A DNA stretch of 64,000 nt from JAMOAW01 sp039908535 (lineage in GTDB: Bacteria; Pseudomonadota; Magnetococcia; Magnetococcales; JADFZT01): NCBI GenBank assembly GCA_039908535.1, contig JAMOAW010000020.1, positions 1 to 64,000 of the forward strand, given 5' to 3'. The notes beneath the pieces were generated by a model. It did not search any database. It saw only the letters and a program-made list of their open reading frames with translations, and was not told where the DNA came from. Made by a program: the position numbers and the translations under genes. Below, piece after piece: positions 1-10,000 of this stretch. Position 1 is the stretch's first letter, and every line of letters starts with the position of its first letter.

Positions 1-120
1 CCCCCCAATTCCCCCCACCCTTTTCTTTTAATACTTAAAAAAAAGAGGGGGTTTGGGGGATTCATCCCCCAAGGTTTTGTCTTTGATTTTAATTTTTTGC
101 CCGCAGGGCATTATGTTCAT
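1..120 (+). repeat. Dispersed hairpin repeat, copy 1 (left end cut by window)
   Basis: This stretch is almost identical to 18375-18495. It contains a G/C-rich block, an A-run, the short palindrome GGGGGATTCATCCCCC and the conserved tail TTTGCCCGCAGGGCATTATG. It is noncoding and runs into the 5' flank of the SGNH hydrolase gene, so an upstream ATG-like extension of that gene would be repeat-derived. Confidence 0.9.
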
Positions 121-157
121 ATTTTCTAACAGATCAGAATTATCGGATCCTCATGCC

Positions 158-1300
158 ATGCTGATTACCATGAAAAACACTTTCAAAAATATGGTCGCTT
201 TACTTATTGGCCTCATAGTCAGTTTTCTGATTGCCGAGGTGGTCGTTCGCTATTTTTATGCCGACAAAATACGCATTCGCGGCGAAAAACTCTCTCTTGC
301 GAGAAATTTACGCATGGTAATTGACAACCATACCATTCCCGGACTGGATCCGGTGGTCCTGCATAGCAAAAATTCTTTGGGATTTCGTGGTCCACCGTTA
401 CCGGAACATCCAGATGCTTATTATAAGATCATCACGGTCGGCGGCAGTACCACAGAGAGTACCTATATTTCGGATGGCAAAACTTGGCCGGACTTATTGA
501 CAAAAAAAATAGAAACAAATTTTAAAAATATTTGGCTTAACAATGCCGGACTTGAGGGACACTCCACTTTTGGTCACAAAATTCTTTTGGAAGACTCTTT
601 TTTTCGCGAAATTCATCCACAAATGATTCTTTTTCTGATCGGTATCAATGATATGAGACGCTCTGATCTTGTGATTGGCGACCAGCGGACACTCAAACAG
701 CATGATACGCCATGGATAGAGCTGCCTTTGGAGATGCAGGTTCGAACCATTCTTTTTCAAATCGTTGATCACAGTGAACTGAGCAATTTTTTATTAAATT
801 TATATCGTTACCTAAAGGCAAAACGACAAGGTATTATACATCACACTATTGATGTCAAACAATTACCTCTTCAAGAGTTGCCAACTCAGCATTATAAAGA
901 GGTTCTCGCTTCCAATGCAGAGTTAGTGACAAAATATCAAGAGCGTGTTTTGCATTTGATCCATCTATCTCGCGAGATGAAGAGTGTTCCCGTTTTTATT
1001 ACCCAACCCTCCCTGTTGGGGTGTGAGACAGATACAGACACGGGGGTTAACCTTGCTCAAGTGCGGGTGGGTCAAGACAATGGCTGTTTGCGTTGGCAGG
1101 AGTTAGAACTTTATAACGATGCCTTACGAAAATTATCTCGACAACAATCTGTGTATCTTATTGATTTAGCAAAAGAGTTTCCACATCGATCCAGTTATTT
1201 TTACGATTTTTACCATTTTAACAATGCCGGATCCGAGGCTGTTGCCAATATCATCAGCCAACGACTCCACGCCATTCTTGAAAAAGAAATCCCCCTTTGA
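158..1300 (+). CDS. SGNH/GDSL-type hydrolase with N-terminal membrane anchor
   Basis: The protein is about 380 residues. An N-terminal hydrophobic segment (roughly residues 10-30 from this start) predicts a membrane-anchored or periplasmic enzyme. The SGNH blocks are visible: GGSTTES carries the nucleophile Ser, then LNNAGLEGHS, then GINDMRR with the oxyanion Asn, and near the C-terminus DFYHFNNAG with the Asp-x-x-His dyad. Such enzymes remove or transfer acyl groups on glycans or lipids. The next three genes form an SxtJ, DUF5989, carbamoyltransferase cassette, so action on a carbamoylated surface molecule is plausible but inferred. The open frame continues upstream to position 53 through a dispersed repeat. 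I prefer ATG 158 (or 170) because those upstream codons are repeat sequence. Neither start has a strong ribosome-binding site. Confidence 0.8.
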   Translation: MLITMKNTFKNMVALLIGLIVSFLIAEVVVRYFYADKIRIRGEKLSLARNLRMVIDNHTIPGLDPVVLHSKNSLGFRGPPLPEHPDAYYKIITVGGSTTESTYISDGKTWPDLLTKKIETNFKNIWLNNAGLEGHSTFGHKILLEDSFFREIHPQMILFLIGINDMRRSDLVIGDQRTLKQHDTPWIELPLEMQVRTILFQIVDHSELSNFLLNLYRYLKAKRQGIIHHTIDVKQLPLQELPTQHYKEVLASNAELVTKYQERVLHLIHLSREMKSVPVFITQPSLLGCETDTDTGVNLAQVRVGQDNGCLRWQELELYNDALRKLSRQQSVYLIDLAKEFPHRSSYFYDFYHFNNAGSEAVANIISQRLHAILEKEIPL

Positions 1301-1376
1301 CATTTTTGCTATAAAGGGGCATTATATAGAATGGAATTTTGTCACTAATATGATTTAGTATAATGAAAAACATGCC

Positions 1377-1763
1377 ATGACAAATAAAAGTTCTTCTGAT
1401 CGTTCTTTTGGATTGGTATTCTCAATTTTCTTTTGTATCGTTGGTCTATGGCCATTACGATATGATCATTCTCCCAACCTTTGGTTTTTGCTGACAGCAC
1501 TTAGCTTTTTTGCAATTGCTGTAGTGAAACCTACATTATTACATCTTCTGAATCAAATTTGGACTCAATTTGGTCTATTGCTCCATCACATCATCTCGCC
1601 ATTGGTGATGGGTATTTTATTTTTCATCACGATCACGCCTATCGGATGGTATCTTAGATTGGTTGGTCAACGGCCGTTACAATTAAAATTGGATTCTCAA
1701 ATAGACTCTTATTGGATGGATAAAATCAATTCTGATCCTGACTCTATGAAACGGCAATTTTAA
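1377..1763 (+). CDS. SxtJ-like small membrane protein
   Basis: This 128-residue protein has at least three hydrophobic segments (about 10-27, 36-50 and 75-95). It carries the family-like motifs SDRSFGLVF at the N-terminus, ITPIGWYLRL after the last segment, and a C-terminal SYW. These match SxtJ-type membrane proteins, which usually sit beside a small DUF5989 protein and a NodU/CmcH carbamoyltransferase, exactly as here. Its biochemical role is unknown to me; a membrane partner of the carbamoyltransferase is a reasonable inference. Spacing to the next small gene is 73 bp. No good Shine-Dalgarno is visible. Confidence 0.75.
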   Translation: MTNKSSSDRSFGLVFSIFFCIVGLWPLRYDHSPNLWFLLTALSFFAIAVVKPTLLHLLNQIWTQFGLLLHHIISPLVMGILFFITITPIGWYLRLVGQRPLQLKLDSQIDSYWMDKINSDPDSMKRQF

Positions 1764-1836
1764 TTTCTCAACACAAAATAGTGGAAAAATAGGCTGTTAC
1801 CTTATGCACCCATATTGAGTACAGATTGGAACGACT

Positions 1837-1986
1837 ATGTCCTTTTTTTTTGAACTTTTGGCTTTTATGCGAGAACGAAAAAAATTTTGGCTATTACCTA
1901 TTTTAATCATGTTGACTCTTTTAGGCGGATTGATCCTATTTTCCCATGGATCGGCAGTGGCCCCTTTTATTTATACCCTGTTTTAA
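1837..1986 (+). CDS. DUF5989-family small membrane protein (49 aa)
   Basis: A short gene of 49 codons plus stop. The product begins MSFFFELLAFMRERKKFW, continues with one transmembrane helix (about residues 18-35) and ends SAVAPFIYTLF. This is the hallmark layout of DUF5989: an amphipathic start, an RERKKFWLLP turn, one helix and a conserved APFIYTLF tail. Its stop TAA lies one base before the ATG of the carbamoyltransferase, so the two are almost certainly cotranscribed and perhaps translationally coupled. Function is unknown; the genomic linkage to carbamoyltransferase and SxtJ is recurrent in bacteria. It is easily missed because of its length and because a spurious upstream extension of the carbamoyltransferase frame overlaps it. 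Confidence 0.85.
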   Translation: MSFFFELLAFMRERKKFWLLPILIMLTLLGGLILFSHGSAVAPFIYTLF

Positions 1987-1987
1987 T

Positions 1988-3820
1988 ATGAACATTTTGG
2001 GAATATCCGCCTATTATCACGATAGTGCTGCCGCTTTAATTTGTGCGGGTCAGATTGTCGCAGCGGCCCAAGAAGAGCGTTTTACCCGTATCAAACACGA
2101 TCCGAATTTTCCAAAAAATGCCATTCGCGCCTGTCTGACCCAAGGAGGGCTCTCTTTGGCGCAAGTGGATTATGTGGTCTTTTACGATAAACCTTTTCTT
2201 AAATTTGAACGCATTTTAGAGAGCTATCTGGCATTTGCACCGCGTGGATTTACGTCGTTTCGCAAGGCCATATGGATATGGATTCGCGAAAAGCTTTTCC
2301 AAAAAAATCTTTTAATTCAACAATTAAAAGATTTTGACCCCTATTTTGATGGCGAAAATAAATTGCTTTTCTCCGAGCACCACTTAAGCCACGCCGCAAG
2401 TGCCTTTTATCCATCCCCTTTTCAATCGGCGGCGGTATTGACCATGGATGGGGTAGGTGAATGGGCCACCACCTCTTATGGTGTTGGAAAAGGTCATCGA
2501 CTGGATTTACTCAAAGAGATCCATTTTCCTCACTCCTTGGGTCTTTTATACTCATCTTTTACCTACCATACCGGATTTAAAGTCAACTCTGGAGAGTACA
2601 AAGTCATGGGATTGGCTCCTTATGGAAAGCCTACCTATGTACAAACTATTTTTGACCATTTAATAGATGTAAAAAAGGATGGCTCCTTTCGATTAAACAT
2701 GGATTATTTTAATTATTGTACTGGTCTGACGATGACCAATGCCCGCTTTGATCAATTGTTTGGGCAACCCCGCATGTCAGATCAAAATTTAACGCAACAC
2801 CATATGGATATGGCCGCCTCAATCCAGGCGGTCATCGAAGAGGTGGTGTTGCGCATGACCCGCCATTTAGCCCAGGAGACGGGAGAAAAAAATCTTTGTT
2901 TGGCCGGTGGGGTGGCGTTAAATTGTGTCGCCAATGGTAAAATTTTACGTGAAGGTTGTTTCGACCGTCTATGGATTCAACCAGCTTCTGGAGATGCCGG
3001 CGGGGCATTGGGGGCAGCCTTGGCGGCTTATCATTGGCACAAGGGTCAACCGAGAGAGGTCGACAATCAAAACGATGCCATGCAGGGCTCTTATTTAGGA
3101 CCGGAATTTGCTCAGGCCGACATTGAAAATCGTCTACAAGCTGTTGGGGCACGCTACCAAGTATTGGAGACCGAATCATTACTGGCAGCCTGTGTCGAGA
3201 TGCTACGGGACGGCAAAGCCCTTGGTTGGTTTCAAGGTCGCATGGAGTTTGGTCCACGGGCCTTAGGGGCACGTTCGATTTTAGGGGATGCCCGTTCACC
3301 AACGATGCAATCGGTATTAAATCTTAAAGTCAAGTTTCGCGAATCTTTTCGTCCTTTTGCCCCTTCTGTATTACGAGAAGAGGTGGGGAACTGGTTTGAA
3401 TTAGAGAGCGATAGTCCCTACATGTTGCTGGTGGGTGACGTGCTGCCCAAATGGCGACGACCCATGACAACTGAGGAAGAGCAATTATTTGGTATTGAAA
3501 AACTTAACCTCCCCCGCTCTCATATTCCGGCTGTCACCCATGTAGACTATTCGGCACGTATTCAAACGGTCCATAGGAATACCAATCCCCGCTATCACGC
3601 CTTATTGAGTCTTTTCCAAAAACATACCGATTGCCCTGTATTGGTTAATACCAGTTTTAACGTGCGTGGAGAACCAATTGTCGGATCACCAGAGGATGCC
3701 TTTCACTGTTTTATGGGGACTGGCATTGATTCATTGGCCATTGGCAACTGTTTTTTACGCAAAGAGGAGCAAAATCCTGAATTGGTGAGCAACTATAAAG
3801 ATCATTTTGAATTAGATTAA
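1988..3820 (+). CDS. NodU/CmcH-type carbamoyltransferase
   Basis: A 610-residue enzyme of the O-carbamoyltransferase family, which uses carbamoyl phosphate and ATP to carbamoylate hydroxyl groups. The N-terminal Kae1-like domain starts ILGISAYYHDSAAAL and contains EERFTRIKHD and the metal-site region SEHHLSHAASAF. Further motifs are LCLAGGVALNC, GRMEFGPRALGARSILGD, the C-terminal PFAPSVLREE and VLVNTSFNVRGEPI. Length is normal for the family. I chose ATG 1988 because it gives the canonical N-terminus and follows the DUF5989 stop directly. The in-frame start at 1946 would add 14 residues and overlap that gene. The substrate is probably a surface glycan or secreted metabolite, inferred from the SGNH hydrolase and SxtJ neighbours. 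Confidence 0.93.
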   Translation: MNILGISAYYHDSAAALICAGQIVAAAQEERFTRIKHDPNFPKNAIRACLTQGGLSLAQVDYVVFYDKPFLKFERILESYLAFAPRGFTSFRKAIWIWIREKLFQKNLLIQQLKDFDPYFDGENKLLFSEHHLSHAASAFYPSPFQSAAVLTMDGVGEWATTSYGVGKGHRLDLLKEIHFPHSLGLLYSSFTYHTGFKVNSGEYKVMGLAPYGKPTYVQTIFDHLIDVKKDGSFRLNMDYFNYCTGLTMTNARFDQLFGQPRMSDQNLTQHHMDMAASIQAVIEEVVLRMTRHLAQETGEKNLCLAGGVALNCVANGKILREGCFDRLWIQPASGDAGGALGAALAAYHWHKGQPREVDNQNDAMQGSYLGPEFAQADIENRLQAVGARYQVLETESLLAACVEMLRDGKALGWFQGRMEFGPRALGARSILGDARSPTMQSVLNLKVKFRESFRPFAPSVLREEVGNWFELESDSPYMLLVGDVLPKWRRPMTTEEEQLFGIEKLNLPRSHIPAVTHVDYSARIQTVHRNTNPRYHALLSLFQKHTDCPVLVNTSFNVRGEPIVGSPEDAFHCFMGTGIDSLAIGNCFLRKEEQNPELVSNYKDHFELD

Positions 3821-4043
3821 AACTATCCTACCGTGCATCATGGTGTATGTGAGTTGCTTCAATGTAAAACCGATGCGCAAAGTTCGCTTGACTCTCTAAA
3901 TCACAAAGAAATGAATGTTGCAAAACAGACAAATCCATTGATATATCTGAAAAATAAAAATTAATTTCAAAAACAATATAACACTTTCGGCACCCTATTT
4001 ATATTTATTAATTCGACCATTCTTTCATGACAAGGGAAATTGT

Positions 4044-5552
4044 ATGAAACATAAAATAAAGTTATTAATTATTTTTATTGTTTTATTATTCATCAATTAT
4101 AAAACAGCCTTTAGTGAAGAAATAAAAATAACCTTCGTCCACGCAAATGATGTTTATGAGTTGCAACCACGCAATGGAATGGGTGGCATAGCCTCTTTAC
4201 AGACCGTTTTACAGGAATATCGACGCAAAGATCCACAGTTAATTTTTACCTTCGGAGGTGACCTGCTGTCGCCGTCATTGTTATCAGGAATGGCGCATGG
4301 AAAACAAATGATTGAGGCCATGAACGCCTTGCACCTAGATCTGGCCGTGCCCGGAAACCATGAATTTGATTTTGGTCCTGACAACATGATTCAACAAATC
4401 GGCACCTCTCAGGCCGTTTGGCTGACCTCTAATATAAAGACCACAAACGGAGAATTATTGCCCGGGACCAAACGCAATCTGATCCGAAAGATCCATGGGG
4501 TCAAAGTGGGTTTTTTTGCGGTGACCACGCCGACAACAGCAACATCGTCAAAACCAGGAAACGGCGTTCAGTTCGCTCCTGCTTTGGAAACTGCCCGCCA
4601 ACAGGTGGCAGACCTAAAGGCCCAAGGTGCCCAACTTATTGTTGCACTTACCCATCTTCTTTTGACTGAAGATCGACAATTAGCCGCCGAAGTCAAGGGA
4701 ATCAACCTTATATTGGGAGGGCATGATCACGATCCATCCGCCCTATACGAACACGGCGTGTTAATTCTAAAATCTGGTTCAGACAATCAATTCGTGAGCA
4801 GGGTAGAATTGACAACCAACGACGTTCAACCCGATAAACCTTCGCGCTGGTACTTTTCTTGGTCCGTGCAACCAGTCGTTGGTATTTCTGCAGATCCAGC
4901 TATACAACGCATTGTCGACCGTTGGCAAAAGATGCAAGATGATCTTCTTGGAGGCCAATTATTCAAGGTATCCATGCCCTTTGATAGCCTCGAAGGAAAT
5001 GTGCGGACCCGCGAAAATGGCTTCGCAAATATGATTACCGATGCCATGCGCTTCTCTGTTGGGGCAGATATCGCCTTATTTAATGGGGGCGGTTTACGAG
5101 GCAATCGTACCTATCCAGCTGATTATTCTTTCACTCTTAAAGATGTCTTGACAGAACTCCCCTTTGGCAATGTGACCGTCATGGTAGAACTACAAGGTCG
5201 TGACTTGTTGGCTATCTTGGAAAATGCTTTATCACAAGTAGAACATGTCGCTGGACGTTTTCCCCATATTTCAGGCATGCAGGTCACCTATGATCCCTCT
5301 AAGCCAGTTGGACAACGGGTAATAGCCATTCAGGTCAATAACGCGCCTCTTGACTTAAATCGTACATATAAAGTAGCCACCACTGATTATTTAGCCTCTG
5401 GCAAAGATGGTTATGATCTTTTACAAAAAGGCAAATTATTGATTGATCCGAGCGCGGCTACTTTGGTTGCCAATCATGTCAAAGATTGGTTGCTAACCCA
5501 CCAAAATTGGACTCCTCAGATGGAAGGCCGGATAATAAGAAAAACACAATAA
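4044..5552 (+). CDS. Secreted bifunctional 5'-nucleotidase/UshA-like metallophosphoesterase
   Basis: A 502-residue exported phosphoesterase. A signal peptide (about residues 1-24, Lys-rich start and hydrophobic core ending near AFSEE) precedes the calcineurin-like domain. Metal ligands sit in HANDVYE, FGGDLLSP, GNHEFDFG, the THL motif and GGHDHD (about residue 225). The C-terminal 5'-nucleotidase domain shows NMITDAMR, LFNGGGLRG, LPFGNVTVMVELQG and TTDYLASGKDGYDLL, the segment that stacks the nucleobase. Periplasmic hydrolysis of nucleotides or related phosphodiesters is expected. ATG 4044 has a good ribosome-binding site (AAGGGA, 7 bases upstream). It appears monocistronic, with 223 unassigned bases before it in which I see no gene. 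Confidence 0.9.
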   Translation: MKHKIKLLIIFIVLLFINYKTAFSEEIKITFVHANDVYELQPRNGMGGIASLQTVLQEYRRKDPQLIFTFGGDLLSPSLLSGMAHGKQMIEAMNALHLDLAVPGNHEFDFGPDNMIQQIGTSQAVWLTSNIKTTNGELLPGTKRNLIRKIHGVKVGFFAVTTPTTATSSKPGNGVQFAPALETARQQVADLKAQGAQLIVALTHLLLTEDRQLAAEVKGINLILGGHDHDPSALYEHGVLILKSGSDNQFVSRVELTTNDVQPDKPSRWYFSWSVQPVVGISADPAIQRIVDRWQKMQDDLLGGQLFKVSMPFDSLEGNVRTRENGFANMITDAMRFSVGADIALFNGGGLRGNRTYPADYSFTLKDVLTELPFGNVTVMVELQGRDLLAILENALSQVEHVAGRFPHISGMQVTYDPSKPVGQRVIAIQVNNAPLDLNRTYKVATTDYLASGKDGYDLLQKGKLLIDPSAATLVANHVKDWLLTHQNWTPQMEGRIIRKTQ

Positions 5553-5714
5553 AAGCTTCTTTTATATCTTACTTTAAATTAGAGGTAATTGCAAAAACCG
5601 GTAAAAATGGAAATTTATTGCCCTTTTGGATCGCAAAGGGTCATAATTTAACGTCCTTTCTGGTATTATGTGTTTATTGAGAACGATCATAACCACAAGA
5701 AAGGACGGAAGAAA

Positions 5715-5906
5715 ATGAATATTCTTCGAGATGGATTATCGCTCATTTGGAACAGAATGCAAGGGTCATTGTTTCCTTTCCTTGAAGAAGAGTTGGGAGA
5801 ATTGACGGATAAGCACCGTTTGGTCGTGACAGTATTAGAGGTGATTCGGATTGAAGAATATATTCCGTCTAATTATCATGGGGGTGGTCCTGCATTCAAG
5901 AAATGA
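5715..5906 (+). pseudogene. Transposase N-terminal fragment
   Basis: Sixty-three codons starting MNILRDGLSLIWNRMQGSLF resemble the N-terminus of transposases whose first segment reads like LFPFLEEELGELTDKHR followed by a VLEVIRIEE motif. The frame stops shortly after a Gly-rich stretch where the catalytic region of a full enzyme would begin, so this is a truncated remnant. The family (IS4-like or related) cannot be fixed from this piece. An IS1-like remnant follows almost at once, which may be what truncated it. Confidence 0.6.
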
Positions 5907-5971
5907 TTACATTCTTTCAGTAGGGTGATATTTTAGGTGAAAATTTCACAATAAACCGGAGAATGTAATCA
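5904..5971. repeat. 12-bp inverted repeat flanking the IS1-like left end
   Basis: TGATTACATTCT (5904-5915) is the exact reverse complement of AGAATGTAATCA (5960-5971). The arms are 44 bp apart and enclose GGTGATATTTTAGG, which resembles an IS1-type terminal sequence. It may be a fold-back structure at the end of the insertion or a chance leftover of two insertions. Confidence 0.45.
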
Positions 5972-6464
5972 TAAATTGTCCAGCATGCGATTCAAATCAA
6001 GTAGTTCATAACGGTCACTCACGCCATGGAAAACAAAATCATAAATGCAATGCTTGCGGCAGGCAATTTATTAAAAATCCAACGCGTTATAGAATATCTC
6101 AGGAAACCATAGCACTGGTGGATCGGCTCCTTCTGGAAAAAATTCCCCTGGCAGAAATCGCACGTGCGGCACAAGTATCCGAGCGGTGGTTGCAATATTA
6201 TGTTAACGAAGTTTATAGAACGGTTCCTCAAAAAATAATTGTTATCCCTAAAAAAGAGGCCGCCTCACCATTGAGTGTGATGAAATATGGTCCTTTGTCG
6301 GCAACAAAAATAACAAGCAGTGGATCTGGCTTACCATCGACAGAGACACCCGGAAAATTGTTGGGATTTATGTAGGTAGCCGTGATCGTAATGGCGCGCA
6401 AATCCTATGGGAAAGCCTGCCTTCTGTTTATCGACAATGCGCTGTTTGCGATACAAATTTTTGA
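5971..6464 (+). pseudogene. IS1-family transposase remnant (InsA/InsB), frameshifted and truncated
   Basis: The first frame from 5971 encodes an InsA-like zinc-finger segment (NCPACDS, then HGKQNHKCNACGRQF) and a helix-turn-helix region. Near 6243-6254 the reading moves by -1 at an A-run (CCTAAAAAAGAGG). The second frame then gives the InsB catalytic start KRGRLTIECDEIWSFVG and continues through NNKQWIWLTIDRDTR to CAVCDTNF, where it stops at 6464, well before the normal InsB end. The expected ATG is ATA at 5971. IS1 elements normally use a programmed -1 shift, so the frame change alone is not decay. The missing start and the C-terminal truncation are. Confidence 0.85.
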
Positions 6465-7048
6465 ATGGTGACATAGCGAACGATATAGACAAAAAATTTA
6501 GACTTCCCAATACTGTCAGAAAAAGTGGTAGAAAAAATATGCTCAAAAAACGGAAAATGAACACAGAAAAGAAACAAACCATAAAATTTTCCGTTTAAAA
6601 TGCATTTTTTGATTCTAAAACGCCTATAGGTTCTATTTTTGTCTTTTTAACTGAGCGGCTTAATTTTGCCATTTCCTCATTTAAAAAAAAGAGGGGGTCT
6701 TTGGGATTCATCCCCCAGGGTTTGGCTTTTAATTTTATGTTTGCCCGCAGGGCATCATGTTCAAAACAAAGGCATCGCACACTCTGGGCAGCTCTACCCT
6801 CGAAAAATATTTGCAAAAAAATACAAAAAAATAAAAAATCTTGCAATATAAGAAAAAACAAACAATAATAAATAAAATATTCCCAATTTGTTTGTCTGAC
6901 TTCTATCGAAGCGTGCAACAAATAAACAAACCTAGCAACCCAATCGGTCGCCAATCGCCATCAAGGCAAATTTTTAAGCTGGGGGAATCACTCCCATAAC
7001 AAAAATCATCTATTTTTACTACAACAATAATATTTTGGATACTCCACC
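6465..7048. other. Intergenic region with one repeat copy
   Basis: About 580 bases, A/T-rich, with one partial dispersed repeat (6680-6764). No coding region on either strand looks real: the frames here have no recognisable motifs and overlap the repeat. The promoter of the downstream sensor kinase probably lies here, but I cannot point to a convincing -35/-10 pair. Confidence 0.6.
6680..6764 (+). repeat. Dispersed hairpin repeat, partial copy
   Basis: It holds the A-run, GAGGGGGTCTTTGGGATTCA and the tail TTTGCCCGCAGGGCATCATG. The left G/C-rich half of the element is missing. Confidence 0.8.
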
Positions 7049-10000
7049 ATGGCAAATAAAATAGGGCGCATTTTTGTCATCATACTGATAAGCCTCCTTC
7101 TTCTTCATATGCCTCACATTGTTTTTTCTGTGTCCGATACAAAAGCAAACCAAGAGACCATAAAAAAAATACTCCAAGTGGGAAGCGAGATAGATTTTCC
7201 TCCATTCGCGATCGTCAATGAAAAAGGCGAAGCCGACGGTTTTAGCGTCGATTTGTTTAAAGCAGTGGCTCAAGAGCTTGGACTGGAAGTCCGATTTCGA
7301 GTGGGACATTGGCATGAAATACGCGATGCCCTGGAAAAAGGCGAGATCGATGCCCTGCCTTTTGTTTCCTACTCAAAAGAACGAGATCAGTTGTTCGACT
7401 TCACCGCCCCACATACGATAGCCGATGCCACTATTTTTGTCAGAAATGGGGAACGTGGCATCGATACCGAGGCAGATCTTGCCGGACGCACCATCATCGC
7501 CATGCGAGATGATGCCACCCATGATTACCTCGTCCGCAATGGTTTCATCCAACACCTGATACTGGTCAACACCATTTCAGATGCCTTGCAGATTCTAGCC
7601 AACGGCACAGGAGAGATGGCCTTTCTGCCCCGACTGACCGGTCTGTTGATCATCAATAGAATTGGCCTGAGCAATATCGAAATCAAAGGACCACGCATTT
7701 CCGTTCATGGTGGAGGACATAGATTTGCAGTGCGAGAGGGCAATACCGAACTGTTGGCTCAACTTGGCTATGGCCTTGGAATCGTCAAGGCGAATGGCAA
7801 ATACAACGAAATTTACGACAAATGGTTCGGAATCATTGACCCTAGAGGCATACCAAAAGAGACCATTTACACATATTCCGCTTTAGCGGGTGGTATTTTT
7901 CTATTCGTACTGACAATGACCCTGTTATGGTCCTGGTCATTACAACGAGAAGTACGTCAACGTCGTCTGGTTGAGAAGGAGCTCACTCAACAAAAAATTT
8001 TTATCGAAGCTGTGCTGGAAAACATCCAAGATGGCATTGTGGTCTGCGATGCAAATGGCACTCTTTCGCACCTTAACCAAGCCTCCCGCGCCATGCACGG
8101 TATCCAGGAAAAAAACTTACCACCTGAACAATGGAGCAGTTATGACCATCTTTACTTAGCTGACGGTGTCACCCCCATGCATAAGGAGGATATCCCCCTG
8201 TTTAAGGCCTTTTCTGGCCAAAAGGTCTCCAATCAGGAGATGGTCATTATTGCTAAAAATGGTATCAAACGCACGGTATTGGCATCAGGTCAACGGATAT
8301 CTTCTCCTGAAGGGGAGAGACTCGGGGCTGTGGTGTCCATGTATGATCTCACAGATAAGAAACAAGCCTATGAACATCTTAAACTGAGTGAATCCTACTT
8401 TCGTAGTGCTTTTGAAAATGCCACGCACGGGATGTCTTTGCTCTCCCCCGATGGTCGCTTTCTCAAAGTCAACCAAGCCTTTTGTGATATTGTCGGTTAT
8501 AGCGACGAAGAATTGCTGAACAAAGATTTCCAAAGGCTCACCCATCCAGATGATTTGGAAATCGACTTGGCCTATCTACGCCAGACCTTGGCAGGAACCA
8601 TTTCAAATTTTCATAGAGAAAAACGCCTTTTCCATAAAAATGGCCAGATCATATGGGTCATCGTGAGCCTCTCTTTGGTCTGGGACATTCAAAAACAGCC
8701 CCTCCATTTTGTGGCGCACATTCAGGATATATCCGCCCAAAAAAGCGTCGAAATAGAACTTTTGAATACAAAACGACAATTGGAATTGCAAGTGGATTGC
8801 ATCAACCACATCCAAAGTTTGTTTATTGAAAAATCAGATTCCAACCTCGTATTTGATTCACTCCTCATGGAGGTTTTAAAACTCACAGCCAGCCAATTTG
8901 GATTTGTTGCCGAAGTGCTCCAAAATGAACAAGGAGTCGATTTATTACAGACCCTCGCAATTTCCAACATTGCATGGGATAAGAAGACCCGTTCCTATTA
9001 CGAGACCCATGGCTCTTCTGGGTTACGCTTTCCTCATATGCATGGTCTTTATGCCGAACCCTTCCTCACGGGTCAACCGGTCATCGCCAATAACCCCTCC
9101 ACCGATCCACGACGTTGTGGTTTACCCCCTGGACATCCCCCTCTTGACGCCTTTATTGGGTTGCCCATTAAATACGGAGAGGAGATCGTGGGTGTCCTGG
9201 GATTAGCCAATCGCCCACAAGGGTATGACATGACCCTGGTTAAATTTATGGAGCCTGTGATGTCTGCTTGTGCGCAAATAATTGCGGGGTATAAAAACAA
9301 TAAAAGAAGGATTAAAGCCGAGGAGTCCTTGCAACTCGAACGGGATCAGTTATTTAAAATTTTCAATGCCATGAACGATGGCGTTTATATTGTCGACCAA
9401 AAATATAATGTCGAGTTTGTAAATCCAATAACAGAAAAAAACTTTGGCCTGCCTGCCGGAAAAAAATGTTACCAATATTTAAATAACATCAACACGCCAT
9501 GCTCATGGTGCAAGAACGCCCAAGTGTTCGCTGGAGAATCGATCAACTGGGAGTGGCATTCCGTCAAAATTGATCGGACCTTCGACATATTCAGTGCCCC
9601 CTTGCGCAATCACGATGGTCATATCAGCAAGATTGATTTTCTTCACGACATCACGGAGCGCAAACAAGGAGAGATGGCCCTCCAGAGGAGTGAAGAACTC
9701 TTCCGCCAAATTTTCAAACAAAATTCAGCCGTGTCTATGCTCATTGATCCAAACACGGGCACTATTCTGGATGCCAATATTGCAGCGTCAAATTATTATG
9801 GCTATCCACGTTCGACACTACTGACAATGAAGATAACCGATATCAATGTTCTCACACCTGAAAATGTGCAAAAGGAAATGGATTGTGCTCTCCGAGAAGA
9901 ACGCAACTATTTCGTGTTTCTTCACAAACTGGCGACAGGCGAATTACGTGATGTCGAGGTCTATTCTGGTCCGGTGACCATTGCCAACAAGAGATTTCTT

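Noticed and set aside
53..157. N-terminal extension of the SGNH hydrolase
   Set aside because: These codons are repeat sequence shared with 18428-18495, and the predicted membrane anchor starts after them.
2832..3302. Minus-strand ORF of 156 codons inside the carbamoyltransferase
   Set aside because: It is antisense to highly conserved family motifs and shows low-complexity Pro/Arg composition.
6243..6256. Frameshift in the IS1 remnant taken as proof of decay
   Set aside because: IS1 elements use a programmed -1 shift at an A-run; decay is supported by the missing start and truncated end instead.
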